From Bradyrhizobium arachidis (lineage in GTDB: Bacteria > Pseudomonadota > Alphaproteobacteria > Rhizobiales > Xanthobacteraceae): a DNA stretch of 64,000 nt. A program made the translations under genes and the position numbers. The notes beneath the pieces were generated by a model. That model searched no databases. It saw nothing but the letters and a program-made list of their open reading frames with translations, and was not told the origin of the DNA. Below are positions 49,371-57,382 of this stretch, piece by piece. Each line of letters starts with the position of its first letter. The stretch's first letter is position 1. Location of the stretch: the NCBI RefSeq assembly GCF_024758505.1, contig NZ_CP077970.1, positions 4,898,001 through 4,962,000 on the forward strand, read 5' to 3'.

Positions 49371-51068
49371 CTACTCTGCGGCGTCTGTTTTTGCTGTCGC
49401 CGGCGCGCTCGCAGCAACGGCCGAGCCGTTCGGCTTGCCGGTGACCGCACCGACCAGCGCCTTCACCGGATCCTCGCCCGGCGCAAAACCGCTCTGACGC
49501 AGGATCTCGTCGATCATCGGACGCAGCGCGTGCACCTTGAGGAGCTCGCCGGCAAGCCCCTCGCCGAACCCGACATTGCCGCCGCCCGCACCGTTGCCGC
49601 CGAAGGCACCGCCGGTGTGGAGAATGCGCACGTCCTTGAGGTTCGCGATCGGCTTGACCATCTCGGCCAGCGCCGACGGCATCGTCTCGATCCGCTTCTT
49701 GGCGATCTCGAAATCGATCACGTTGCTGCCGAGCTTGTTCTGCGCCTCGTTCTTCATGGTGATAACGGCGGCCTCGGCCTCGCCGATGTTCTTGACGCCG
49801 ACGGCCTTGATCTTGTTGGCCTCGGCTTCGGCCGTCGCCAGCGTCTTGACGGCCTCGGCGCGATCGAGCGACGCCTTCTTCTCGGCCTCGGCAGCGACGA
49901 TCAGCTCGGTCGATTTCCGCTCCGCCTCGGTTCGCGCGGCCAGAACCTGGGTGAGACGGGAGCGGTCTGCGACCTCGACGGCGCGCGCGGTGACGACCTT
50001 TTCCTCGGCCGAGACGGCGATCGCTTCGGCCGTCTTGGCTTCGGCGACGGCTTCCGACGTCTGCTTGCTCTTGGAGGCGATCTGGATCTCGTTCTCCTGG
50101 GTGGCGATCTGGATCTCGCGCTGCGCGTCGGTCTTGCGCTTGTTGATGGCGAGATCGGATTCGATCACCGCCGTCTCCTTGACCTGCTTGGCGCCCGCCT
50201 CCTTCTCTGCGACCGCGCGGTCGGTATCGATGCGCGCGTTCTCCTCGGTCAGGCGCGCCGTTTGCGTGGCGGTCGCGACTTCCGCGCGCGTGCTCGCGGT
50301 CTTGTTGGCGATGTCGCGCTCCTGCGAGAGCTCGGCCTCCTTCTTGGTGCGTTCGATGGCCAGGGTCTGCTGCCGCGCCTCGAGGTCCTTTTGCGCGATC
50401 GCTACCTCATTATCGCGGACGATCGAGTTGCGGTCGCGGCGGCGGGTCTCGGTGACCGTCTTCAACTGGGTCAGACCTTCGGCGTCGAAGAAGTTCTCGG
50501 GATTGAAGAATTTGACGTCGGTCTGGTCGAGTTTTGTGAGCGACACGGATTCAAGCTCGAGACCGTTGGATTTCACGTCGGACTCGACGGTCGCTTGCAC
50601 GTGCTTGACGAAATCGCTGCGCTTTTCCTGCAGCTCCAAAATGGACATGGTCGCTGCCACCGAACGCAGGCCGTCGACGAACTTTGCTTCGACCTGGTTG
50701 CGCAGGGCTTCGGCATCATTGGTCAGCGCGCCCAGCGTCTGGCTCGCCAGCGCGATGCTCTCATCGTCAGGACGAACGCGGACATAGAACTCGGCGACGA
50801 TATCGACGCGCAGCCGGTCCTTGGTGATGAGCGACTCCCGCTCCTTGCGCTCGACCGTGAGCCGCAGCGTCTTCAGATTGACGCTGGCATAGGAGTGGAA
50901 GATCGGCAGGATCATCGCGCCGCCGTCGAGCACGACCTTCTTGCCGCCGAGCCCGGTGCGGACGAAGGCCTCATCCCGCGTGGCGCGTTTGTAGAGGATA
51001 GTGAAGACGATGCCGAGAACGACGATCAGCGCGACGCCGATCATGGCCGGAACTGCGATGTCGAACAT
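49371..51068 (-). CDS. flotillin-like SPFH membrane protein (YqiK/FloT type)
   Basis: A 565-residue scaffold of membrane microdomains. An N-terminal membrane helix (MIGVALIVVLGIVFTILY) is followed by the SPFH/band 7 domain (GGAMILPIFHSYASVNLKTL, LRVDIVAEFYVRVRPDD). A long Ala/Glu/Lys coiled coil (~230-450) and a Gly-rich C-terminal part come next. The ATG at 51068 has GGAGAT upstream; the frame to 51089 begins only with TTG. Third gene of an operon with a PspA-like and a YqiJ-like protein, a set known for membrane-stress handling. Confidence 0.92.
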   Translation of the reverse strand: MFDIAVPAMIGVALIVVLGIVFTILYKRATRDEAFVRTGLGGKKVVLDGGAMILPIFHSYASVNLKTLRLTVERKERESLITKDRLRVDIVAEFYVRVRPDDESIALASQTLGALTNDAEALRNQVEAKFVDGLRSVAATMSILELQEKRSDFVKHVQATVESDVKSNGLELESVSLTKLDQTDVKFFNPENFFDAEGLTQLKTVTETRRRDRNSIVRDNEVAIAQKDLEARQQTLAIERTKKEAELSQERDIANKTASTRAEVATATQTARLTEENARIDTDRAVAEKEAGAKQVKETAVIESDLAINKRKTDAQREIQIATQENEIQIASKSKQTSEAVAEAKTAEAIAVSAEEKVVTARAVEVADRSRLTQVLAARTEAERKSTELIVAAEAEKKASLDRAEAVKTLATAEAEANKIKAVGVKNIGEAEAAVITMKNEAQNKLGSNVIDFEIAKKRIETMPSALAEMVKPIANLKDVRILHTGGAFGGNGAGGGNVGFGEGLAGELLKVHALRPMIDEILRQSGFAPGEDPVKALVGAVTGKPNGSAVAASAPATAKTDAAE

Positions 51069-51085
51069 GAAGATCTCCGATTGAT

Positions 51086-51745
51086 TCAATCCTTGAGTGC
51101 AGGTTTGGGCGGCTTGAGTTCATCGCTGGCAGCGACCGCGACGAAACGCGTGCCGATGCGGTCGACCAGCAGGACAATGGTTCCCTGCGCCAGCGGAGCC
51201 GACGACGGGGCTGCGACCGCCCAGACGAAATGCCGGTTGCCGTGGACGTCGGCGACGCTGACCCGGCCCGGCGGGCCCTGATCGAGCGGGCCGATCACGA
51301 CCTCGCCGACGCGGCCGACGAGATCGCCGAGCCCGACCGCGTAGCTTTCGTCCTTGGGAATGATCCTGGCGATGAAGCCACTGGAGATCCGCACCAGCGG
51401 GATGGAGGCGGCCAGCGCCCCGAGCGAGGCGATGGTCACCGGCAAGGGCCCGGCAACCATCCGCGCGAGATCCTGGATCAGGAAGCCCGTGATCGAGAAG
51501 GCGCCGAGCAGCAGCAGGATGAAGATCAGCAGCGGCACGCCGCCGAGATTGATCCAGGAGATGGCGTTGACCACGCCGCTATCGCTGGGGTGGCTGAAAT
51601 CGACGGCGATCCCTAGCATTTCGCTTATCGACGCGCCCACCAGCATCGCGACCACCTCGACGGAGCCGACGATGACGATCATGGCCGCCGCAATCGCGAA
51701 CGGCCTGACCTCCGGCGCCATTACATGTTCGAGCAAAGCGCTCAT
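51086..51745 (-). CDS. YqiJ/NfeD-like OB-fold membrane protein
   Basis: A 219-residue protein with four hydrophobic segments in the first ~130 residues (AAAMIVIVGSVEVVAMLVG, GVPLLIFILLLLGAFSITGF, LPVTIASLGALAASIPLVRI). A C-terminal OB-fold follows (VGRVGEVVIGPLDQGPPGRVSV). Such NfeD/YqiJ proteins are encoded beside flotillins and form membrane complexes with them (family knowledge). It lies between the PspA-like gene (10-base gap) and the flotillin gene (17-base gap). Confidence 0.85.
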   Translation of the reverse strand: MSALLEHVMAPEVRPFAIAAAMIVIVGSVEVVAMLVGASISEMLGIAVDFSHPSDSGVVNAISWINLGGVPLLIFILLLLGAFSITGFLIQDLARMVAGPLPVTIASLGALAASIPLVRISSGFIARIIPKDESYAVGLGDLVGRVGEVVIGPLDQGPPGRVSVADVHGNRHFVWAVAAPSSAPLAQGTIVLLVDRIGTRFVAVAASDELKPPKPALKD

Positions 51746-51755
51746 GACTATTGAC

Positions 51756-52910
51756 TCAGGAGCGCGACTTCAACCGCGCGAGCCTCGCCGCAATCTCCTT
51801 GTCGCGATGCAACGCGCTGAGCTCATCGATATCGCTCGAAAACGGAATCGCTGAAGGCACGCCGGTCGCCCGTGCCACGGCCCGCCCGGCACGCAAGGCC
51901 TTTGCGGCCGCAGCACTGCCGCCCTGCTTCCGGGTCGAACTTGTGGACTGGACGTTGGCCGCCGCCTCGCTTTGCTCCAGATCGGCGCGCCGCTGCTCGG
52001 CGTCCTGCAACGCGGACATCACCGCGCGCAGCGAGGTGACGCAATTCTCGATCTTCTCGTTGTTCTCGTCGATCGCGCGCGTCAGCACCTCGAATTGCGC
52101 CTCGAGGTCCATCTGCCGCGCGATGCCGGCGCGAGCGAGATCGTCACGGCTGTCGTCGACCGCGCCCTGGATCTTGGCGTTGAGGTCCGCCGTCTCGCGC
52201 TCGATCTCGCTGCGCCGCGCGTTAAGCCGATATTCCTCGGCACGTGCGGCGCCCAGCGCTTCGCGCGCTTCCGCTTCCGCGCGCTCGATCTCGCGAATGG
52301 CCTGGCTCACGACCTTCAGCTTGTTCTTGCCTTCCGCCTGCTCGATCGCGTCATACGCGATGCCGGCGATCAGGCGCCCGACCCGGGACAGGAAGTTCTC
52401 GGGGGCGGCAGCGATGGTATCCATGGCGTTCTCCTCCTCTGGCAAAATGTTCGGCGTGACGCCGTAGTGAATCTCAAAGCCGTCGTCGGTGCGGATCAGG
52501 CGGGCGGGCACGCTCTGCCCCCAGCCTTCGGCATAGCCGGCGTAGTCGAAGGGCACGCTGAAGCGTCCCTCTACGGTCGCGATCGATATGGTGGCCGGGC
52601 CCTTGATCTTGGCGAGCTTGTCGTCGAGCGGCAGACGCTTGCCGCTGGAAGCGCGGTACTCGGCGCGGTCGCGCAGGCCCAGCGTCACCAGGCGGGACGG
52701 CAGCGCGGTCTCTTTTCGGATCGCGTCATAGGCATGGGCGTGCAGCAGCACGACGTTGGAGCCCACATTGTGGGTGCGGCCCACCTCGTCGAGGATCTCC
52801 ATCATGCGGTCATAGGCCCTGAAGGTCGCCTCGATCGCGGCTGTGACGGCCGGGTCAGGAGCGAGCCTGTAGCGAAGCGCAGACGGGGCATTTCGGGGCG
52901 ACGGGCTCAT
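51756..52910 (-). CDS. TnpB-N-terminus-like domain fused to PspA/IM30-like coiled coil
   Basis: A 384-residue protein in one frame. Residues ~10-155 resemble the N-terminal part of TnpB/IS605 OrfB: RLAPDPAVTAAIEATFRAYD, the helix LHAHAYDAIRKETALPSRLV, and the strand block ATISIATVEGRFSVPFDYAG. No RuvC DED region follows. From residue 163 the chain is a PspA/IM30-like helix bundle (VSQAIREIERAEAEAREALG to ALHRDKEIAARLARLKSRS). The ATG at 52910 has a poor ribosome site. An internal ATG at 52424 has AGAGGAGGAG six bases upstream and would give a 222-residue PspA-like protein alone, so both forms may be made. First gene of the flotillin operon. Confidence 0.75.
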   Translation of the reverse strand: MSPSPRNAPSALRYRLAPDPAVTAAIEATFRAYDRMMEILDEVGRTHNVGSNVVLLHAHAYDAIRKETALPSRLVTLGLRDRAEYRASSGKRLPLDDKLAKIKGPATISIATVEGRFSVPFDYAGYAEGWGQSVPARLIRTDDGFEIHYGVTPNILPEEENAMDTIAAAPENFLSRVGRLIAGIAYDAIEQAEGKNKLKVVSQAIREIERAEAEAREALGAARAEEYRLNARRSEIERETADLNAKIQGAVDDSRDDLARAGIARQMDLEAQFEVLTRAIDENNEKIENCVTSLRAVMSALQDAEQRRADLEQSEAAANVQSTSSTRKQGGSAAAAKALRAGRAVARATGVPSAIPFSSDIDELSALHRDKEIAARLARLKSRS

Positions 52911-52918
52911 GGAAAGCA

Positions 52919-52943
52919 CTAAAGCACCATTTTGGTGCTTTAG
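52919..52943. promoter_or_regulatory. 25-bp palindrome upstream of the TnpB-like/PspA gene
   Basis: CTAAAGCACCA and its reverse complement form an 11-bp perfect stem around a 3-base centre, 9 bases upstream of the ATG at 52910. It lies where an operator or a translation-controlling hairpin would be. The gap 52911-53232 otherwise holds two DnaA-box-like 9-mers (53144-53163) and no gene I can support. Confidence 0.5.
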
Positions 52944-53232
52944 GAAGGGAATGATCAATCACGTTCCGCTGATCCCTGTGCACTCTATCGATTAGTCGCG
53001 GCAGCTCAGACCGCGTTCAAGATGGGCCGGTCACCTCTAGATCACCGGCTTTCAAGACTTCTTGCACGCGCGGGTTGCAATATTCATCAAATCGCGAGCT
53101 GTCGTCGCGGCTCAGCGGCGGATTCCCCGGGCCGCTCCACAGCTTATCCGCAGCATATCCACAGGCCTGCCCTGACGGATTTGCGAGATGTCACCTGCAG
53201 CTTGCTGCGCACTCGCCCACAGGCCGTCCGGT

Positions 53233-53499
53233 TCAGCCGCCGGCCTGGTCGAACACGGCGCGGCAGGCGTCGCTGAGGCTGGTCCGGTTGCGCCTGAGGC
53301 AGGCGGTGATGGCGCGGACGTTGGGGATTTCGCCGGCGCAGAGACGGTAGACGTCGGGGCTGCAGGCGCGGCGCTGTTCGGGCGTCCCTTGCTGGGCGCC
53401 GGCCGAAACCGAGGCGAATAGCGTGAGGAAGAGGCCAACCGTCGAGGCCCGACGGGCCCGGCTCTTGACGCCTGCAAACCGTAGGAACCGCGCCTTCAT
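53233..53499 (-). CDS. small exported cysteine-rich protein
   Basis: An 88-residue protein with a signal peptide (STVGLFLTLFASVSAGA) and a ~50-residue mature domain with four cysteines: CSPDVYRLCAG, then ACLRRNRTSLSDAC. The spacing suggests two disulfides. Similar four-Cys periplasmic proteins are frequent in Bradyrhizobium, often in several copies (general impression). Function unknown. It stands alone, divergent from the next small gene. Confidence 0.75.
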   Translation of the reverse strand: MKARFLRFAGVKSRARRASTVGLFLTLFASVSAGAQQGTPEQRRACSPDVYRLCAGEIPNVRAITACLRRNRTSLSDACRAVFDQAGG

Positions 53500-53755
53500 G
53501 ACTCCGCCTCCTGTGTTGCGCCCGTGCCTGGATGGGCCGGTGTCGCGGGGGAGCTTGCGAGAAATAAATCGCGGAGAATGTGATCTCTTTCACACTGGAG
53601 TCGGCCCGGGCCCGCCTACCCTGCGCCCCGGGGATTTTATGAAATCGCTAACCAGTCGGGCCCGCATCGTCGGATGCGTAAAATTCGATCGATCGGCTCA
53701 ACTGGACAACAAGCCGGTTTTGCGAAGTTGCGTCGTCCCGAGTGGGGAGGATGCG

Positions 53756-53935
53756 ATGAGCGAAGCCGAATTCGATTTGCTGCTGGATGCCGTGCGGGCC
53801 GCCGTTGAGCCCGTACCGGAGGAGGAATTCGTGCCCCGCTCTTGGAAGTTCAATGCGACGCTCAAGGCCGCCAACGACAATGACGGAGCCTGGCCGCTTC
53901 TGCCGTTCCCCGAGGGCTGGTACGCCGTCTGCTGA
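53756..53935 (+). CDS. small protein of unknown function
   Basis: A 59-residue protein starting MSEAEFDLLLDAVRAAVEPV and ending PEGWYAVC. A GGGGAGG ribosome site lies just before the ATG at 53756. The frame is open upstream to 53423, but that part has Arg/Pro-rich composition and overlaps the divergent gene; an in-frame ATG at 53639 is a less likely start. No family recognised. The 53500-53755 gap otherwise holds nothing I can name. Confidence 0.5.
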   Translation: MSEAEFDLLLDAVRAAVEPVPEEEFVPRSWKFNATLKAANDNDGAWPLLPFPEGWYAVC

Positions 53936-53995
53936 GACAACCGCTTTTCACCCAGCGATGCTGCCGCCGGTTTGATCAGGCGGCCGAACCCGACA

Positions 53996-54208
53996 TCAAG
54001 CTTCGACACCTTGCGATTCGTCCGGCTTCTGCGGCTCCCTGACGGGATCTGCGGGCGGGAATATGCTGTCGTAGATCGCGCGTGCCTCGCGAATGAGACG
54101 CGCCCGCTCCAGCTCGGATTTTGGAACAAATCGGACGATGTCGCCCACGTGCTCTCCAGCCTGTTGGGAATTGCATCGGTTCGCGATGCGAACTCCATGC
54201 CAAGGCAT
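53996..54208 (-). CDS. small protein of unknown function
   Basis: A 70-residue, mostly charged protein. Its core VRFVPKSELERARLIREARA followed by YDSIFPPADP is a pattern I have met in several small Bradyrhizobium proteins. The ATG at 54208 is chosen because GGGAG precedes it; the longer frame runs backward through tRNA-Cys and cannot be coding there. Function unknown. Confidence 0.5.
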   Translation of the reverse strand: MPWHGVRIANRCNSQQAGEHVGDIVRFVPKSELERARLIREARAIYDSIFPPADPVREPQKPDESQGVEA

Positions 54209-54404
54209 CCGACTCCCACGGGTCCGGCAAGCCCGGACGAAACCGGCGCAAACAGGCAAATCGTGATGCTGAATCCGTGAAGCCTCCGTGAGGTCCCGCA
54301 TCCGGGCGTTCACGGGTGCAGCCGGCGCCGATCGGCTGCCGGTCGCGGGGCCCCCGGCGGGCCGCGTCAAAATCAAATTGGAGTGGAAATTCAGAAGCTT
54401 GCGA

Positions 54405-54478
54405 TGGAGGCCACGACCAGAATTGAACTGGTGTACACGGTTTTGCAGACCGTTGCGTAACCACTCCGCCACGTGGCC
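54405..54478 (-). tRNA. tRNA-Cys (anticodon GCA)
   Basis: On the minus strand, 74 bases start GGCCACGTGGCGGAGTGGTT. The acceptor stem GGCCACG pairs with CGTGGCC, the anticodon loop CTGCAAA gives GCA, and the T arm is GGTTCAATTCT-like with a full stem. The CCA end is encoded. It decodes Cys codons. Confidence 0.95.
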
Positions 54479-54629
54479 CCAACGAGGGCGGATCAATATA
54501 GGGGATCAAGGGCTTAAGCAACCGCCTTCGTCTGCGATTTCCGCAACGATGTCGCCCTCAAGCGAGCGCGCACGCGGCTCACCTTGCACGCTTGGTGCTG
54601 TCTTCGCGCGGGCCGCTCGTGCAGAGCGG

Positions 54630-54713
54630 TTATCCGATCACCTCAACAAGCTTGATGCTTGCGCAGATGATCATTCCCCACAGCGCTAAATTGATCTCGA
54701 TCGCGGCGAGCAT
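54630..54713 (-). CDS. possible 27-residue membrane peptide
   Basis: A 27-codon frame from the ATG at 54713 with a GGGGA ribosome site nine bases upstream. It encodes one hydrophobic helix (AIEINLALWGMIICASIKLV). Peptides this short are often missed; the ribosome site and clean helix are the only support. Confidence 0.35.
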   Translation of the reverse strand: MLAAIEINLALWGMIICASIKLVEVIG

Positions 54714-54825
54714 GGGCGTTCTTCCCCAGTGGCACCACTTCTGACTGTAGTGCTCACGTTCTGCAATTCAGCAGTTCCGCAAATGTTTCCCGGAAAATCC
54801 AGCAATTTTTCGGCAGGATTGTGCC

Positions 54826-54850
54826 GGTTGCGTCATAAGTCAACGCAACC
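54826..54850 (-). terminator. hairpin downstream of the ABC-2 exporter
   Basis: GGTTGCGT (54826-54833) and its complement (54843-54850) form an 8-bp stem with a 9-base loop, 35 bases past the exporter ATPase stop. There is no clear T-run. Likely end of that transcript. Confidence 0.35.
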
Positions 54851-54885
54851 TCTTGTTGACACTCGCGAATCCGGACTGGAACCGC

Positions 54886-55653
54886 TCAGGTCCCTGCCCC
54901 GCCGGTGCCAGCGAGATATCTGTCGATGATTTCATCGACGGTTCCCGTCGTGACGATTCGTCCCTGCTGCAACAGAACCGCGCGATTGCAGGTGTTCTTG
55001 AGCAGATCGATGTCGTGCGAGGCGAGCACGAGAATGCCGGCGCGCGCGACGATGTCATCGAGACGCTGCCGCGCCTTGCGGCGGAACTGCTGGTCGCCGA
55101 CGCCGATCCACTCGTCGAGCAGCACGATCTCGCCTTCAACGGCGGTCGCAACCGCAAAGATCAGACGCAGCAGCATGCCGCTGGAATAGGTGCGCAGCGG
55201 CAGGTCGAGCTTGTCGCCGAGCTCGGTGAAATCGGCGATCTCCGCACGGCGCGCCTCGATCTCGGCGCGGCGCGCGCCGACCACGAGCCCGCGCCGCATG
55301 ATGTTCTCGTATCCGGTGGCTTCCTCGTCGAACCCCGCGGCGAGATCGAACAGCGACAGGCAGCGGCCTGATACGTCCGCGCTGCCCGACGTCGGATGGT
55401 AGATGCCGGCGAGCACGCGCAGCAGCGTGGTCTTGCCGGCGCCATTGGCGCCGACCAGCGCGACACGATCGCCGGCGCGAATGTCGAGCGAGACGTCGTT
55501 CAGCGCGCTGACGATATGCGTCGGCGCCTGCGGACGCGCCTTGAACGGCGTCACGGCGCGCATGAAACGGCGGCGCAGCGAACGCTCGCGGAACGACAGG
55601 ATCGGAAACTCGACCGAGACCTTCTGAAGCAGGATATGGGCAGATGCACTCAT
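54886..55653 (-). CDS. ABC-2 polysaccharide/lipid exporter ATPase (Wzt/KpsT type)
   Basis: A 255-residue ATPase with Walker A LVGANGAGKTTLL, signature YSSGMLLRLIFAVATA and Walker B IVLLDEWIGVGD. The N-terminus (VEFPILSFRERSLRRRFM) and lack of the C-terminal sugar-binding domain make it KpsT/RfbE-like. It powers export of a capsule, O-antigen or similar polymer through the permease encoded 10 bases upstream. The ATG at 55653 is used; the frame to 55767 lies in the permease gene. No glycosyltransferase genes are nearby. Confidence 0.87.
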   Translation of the reverse strand: MSASAHILLQKVSVEFPILSFRERSLRRRFMRAVTPFKARPQAPTHIVSALNDVSLDIRAGDRVALVGANGAGKTTLLRVLAGIYHPTSGSADVSGRCLSLFDLAAGFDEEATGYENIMRRGLVVGARRAEIEARRAEIADFTELGDKLDLPLRTYSSGMLLRLIFAVATAVEGEIVLLDEWIGVGDQQFRRKARQRLDDIVARAGILVLASHDIDLLKNTCNRAVLLQQGRIVTTGTVDEIIDRYLAGTGGAGT

Positions 55654-55663
55654 CGCGTCGTGC

Positions 55664-56485
55664 TCAAAGCCAATACGCCACGCGGCTGCGATATTTTGCG
55701 TAGCAGCCGAGCGCGAGGAGTGCGGAGCCCACGGCGTAGGCGAGCCCAAGCAGCCATTGATCGACATCGACCGGCTGCGACAGCAGGGGTTTGCGCACGA
55801 GCTCGAGCAGCGTCGTGAACGGGTTCGCCGCGATCAGCCATTGGAACGCGGTGCCGCGCACGGCGTCGGCGGTCCAGATGATCGGTGTGAGGAAGAAGAT
55901 GAACTGCAATCCGCTTGTTATCGCCGAGCCGATGTCGCGGTAGCGTGCGCAGAGCATGCCAAGCGCCGTCGCGCCGCCGAACAGCGCGACCAGCAGGATC
56001 AGGAATCCCGGGATCGCGAGCACCATGGTCGGGTGCAGTGGCCACGGCATCACCAGATAGAGCACGATAACGAGCAGCAGATGGTGCAGGAAGATGATGA
56101 CGTTACGCGCCAGCATCTGCAGCACATGGACGATCAGCGGTGCAGGCACCGCCTTGATGAGATGGCCCGAGAGCACGAAGACGTTGGAGCCCTCCTGCAG
56201 CGTGCTCGCCATCAGCGTCCAGACGATCAGGCCGACCGCAAAGGACGGCAGGAAGCTCGAGACGTCCTGCTTGAACAGTGCCGCATAGACCGTGCCGACG
56301 CTGCCGATCGTGGCCGCAAGCGTCAGCGTGATCCAGAGCGGACCGATCACGGTGCGACGGTAGCGCAGCGAAATGTCCATCAGGGCCAGCGTGCCCCAAC
56401 GATCGAACTGCGCGCCCTGCGCGAGGAGCTCCTGGGCCGCGGCCTTGGTCGGGCTGTCCGTAGATTTCGTCAACTGGCTGTCCAT
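55664..56485 (-). CDS. ABC-2 type exporter permease (Wzm/KpsM type)
   Basis: A 273-residue inner-membrane permease with six hydrophobic segments. The N-terminal cytoplasmic part has WGTLALMDISLRYRRTVIGP, typical of ABC-2 polysaccharide exporters, and the last segment ends YAKYRSRVAYWL. It is followed by its ATPase gene. The ATG at 56485 is chosen over 56572 because upstream residues are Arg/Gly-rich and unlike the family. The cargo is unknown. Confidence 0.87.
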   Translation of the reverse strand: MDSQLTKSTDSPTKAAAQELLAQGAQFDRWGTLALMDISLRYRRTVIGPLWITLTLAATIGSVGTVYAALFKQDVSSFLPSFAVGLIVWTLMASTLQEGSNVFVLSGHLIKAVPAPLIVHVLQMLARNVIIFLHHLLLVIVLYLVMPWPLHPTMVLAIPGFLILLVALFGGATALGMLCARYRDIGSAITSGLQFIFFLTPIIWTADAVRGTAFQWLIAANPFTTLLELVRKPLLSQPVDVDQWLLGLAYAVGSALLALGCYAKYRSRVAYWL

Positions 56486-56584
56486 CCGGGCAATGACCTT
56501 GGAGGCGGCCGTGCCGCACGGTCTGTAACTGCCCCCTCCCCGGCGGGCAAGTGCCGCACCGGGCTTGCGCAAACTCTGGAACCT

Positions 56585-57340
56585 TTACACGGACTTGCGA
56601 CGCCGCTGCGGCCGGCGGCGGCCCTTGGATGCCCTCTTGGACGCAGGTATTGGCGCAAGCTCCGGCATGCTCGCCTGCACCTCGCGGTACCGTGTTAACA
56701 GCCGTTCAAAACTCGCATGAAGCGTGGCGGCGATGTCAGGACGCTTTTCCAGGCTCGCAACCATCATCGCGGCAGCCTCGATGGTCGAGAGCCCGTCGCG
56801 ACGCGGCTCGCGGCGCAGCCGTCCGTAACGCGATGGCTGCGCGGGATTGAGGATGACGCGCTGGCACTTCAGCATCCAGGCATTGCGCCACCACAGCGCC
56901 TTGGCCTGGCTCCAGGTGCCGTCGAGCAGCACCACACCCTCGATGCGGTTCAAGATCGCGCGCTGATTGTCGGCCACCTCGCCCTTGCGGGTCAGCGCGA
57001 CGATGTCGCTGTCGGTATCCAGATCAGCCGCGCGCGCCGAGCCGAGATAGAGCACTGCCCAGCGCGAAGGGTCTGCGACGGGTTTGCCCAGCGCCTTCGC
57101 AAGGCTCGGCCAGGACAGCCCGACGCGAACCGTGGCGTTGGCAAAATGCTGCGCCGTCAGCCGCGCAGTGCCGAGCGCCCTGTCCTGTTCCTGCGGATGT
57201 TGCAGGATCAGGAGCGCAATGCGGTTCTCGAGCGGCTCGACGCTGTCGCAGATGCACAGCGGCATCGGCTTGAGGCAATGCGGGCACTCGGGGATCGGCT
57301 CCGGCGGCGCGGCGGCCACGGCGTCTGACGTATCTGACAT
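56585..57340 (-). CDS. tRNA-uridine aminocarboxypropyltransferase (DTW domain)
   Basis: A 251-residue enzyme of the DTW/TapT family, which transfers the aminocarboxypropyl group of SAM to uridine 47 of tRNA. Zinc-type cysteines CPHCLKPMPLCICD are at the N-terminus, and the family motif reads LLDGTWSQAKAL. A basic tail of ~20 residues (RASKGRRRPQRRRKSV) probably binds RNA. Single gene, no partner. Confidence 0.88.
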   Translation of the reverse strand: MSDTSDAVAAAPPEPIPECPHCLKPMPLCICDSVEPLENRIALLILQHPQEQDRALGTARLTAQHFANATVRVGLSWPSLAKALGKPVADPSRWAVLYLGSARAADLDTDSDIVALTRKGEVADNQRAILNRIEGVVLLDGTWSQAKALWWRNAWMLKCQRVILNPAQPSRYGRLRREPRRDGLSTIEAAAMMVASLEKRPDIAATLHASFERLLTRYREVQASMPELAPIPASKRASKGRRRPQRRRKSV

Positions 57341-57382
57341 CCGGCCGCTATACGCTGGCGGCGCGGCGACAACAACCCGCGA

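Noticed and set aside
51756..52910. Intact IS605-type transposon
   Set aside because: No TnpA, no RuvC domain and no transposon ends are visible; only the N-terminal TnpB-like part remains.
54209..54496. N-terminal extension of the 70-residue gene
   Set aside because: It reads through tRNA-Cys, which folds perfectly, so the protein must start after it.
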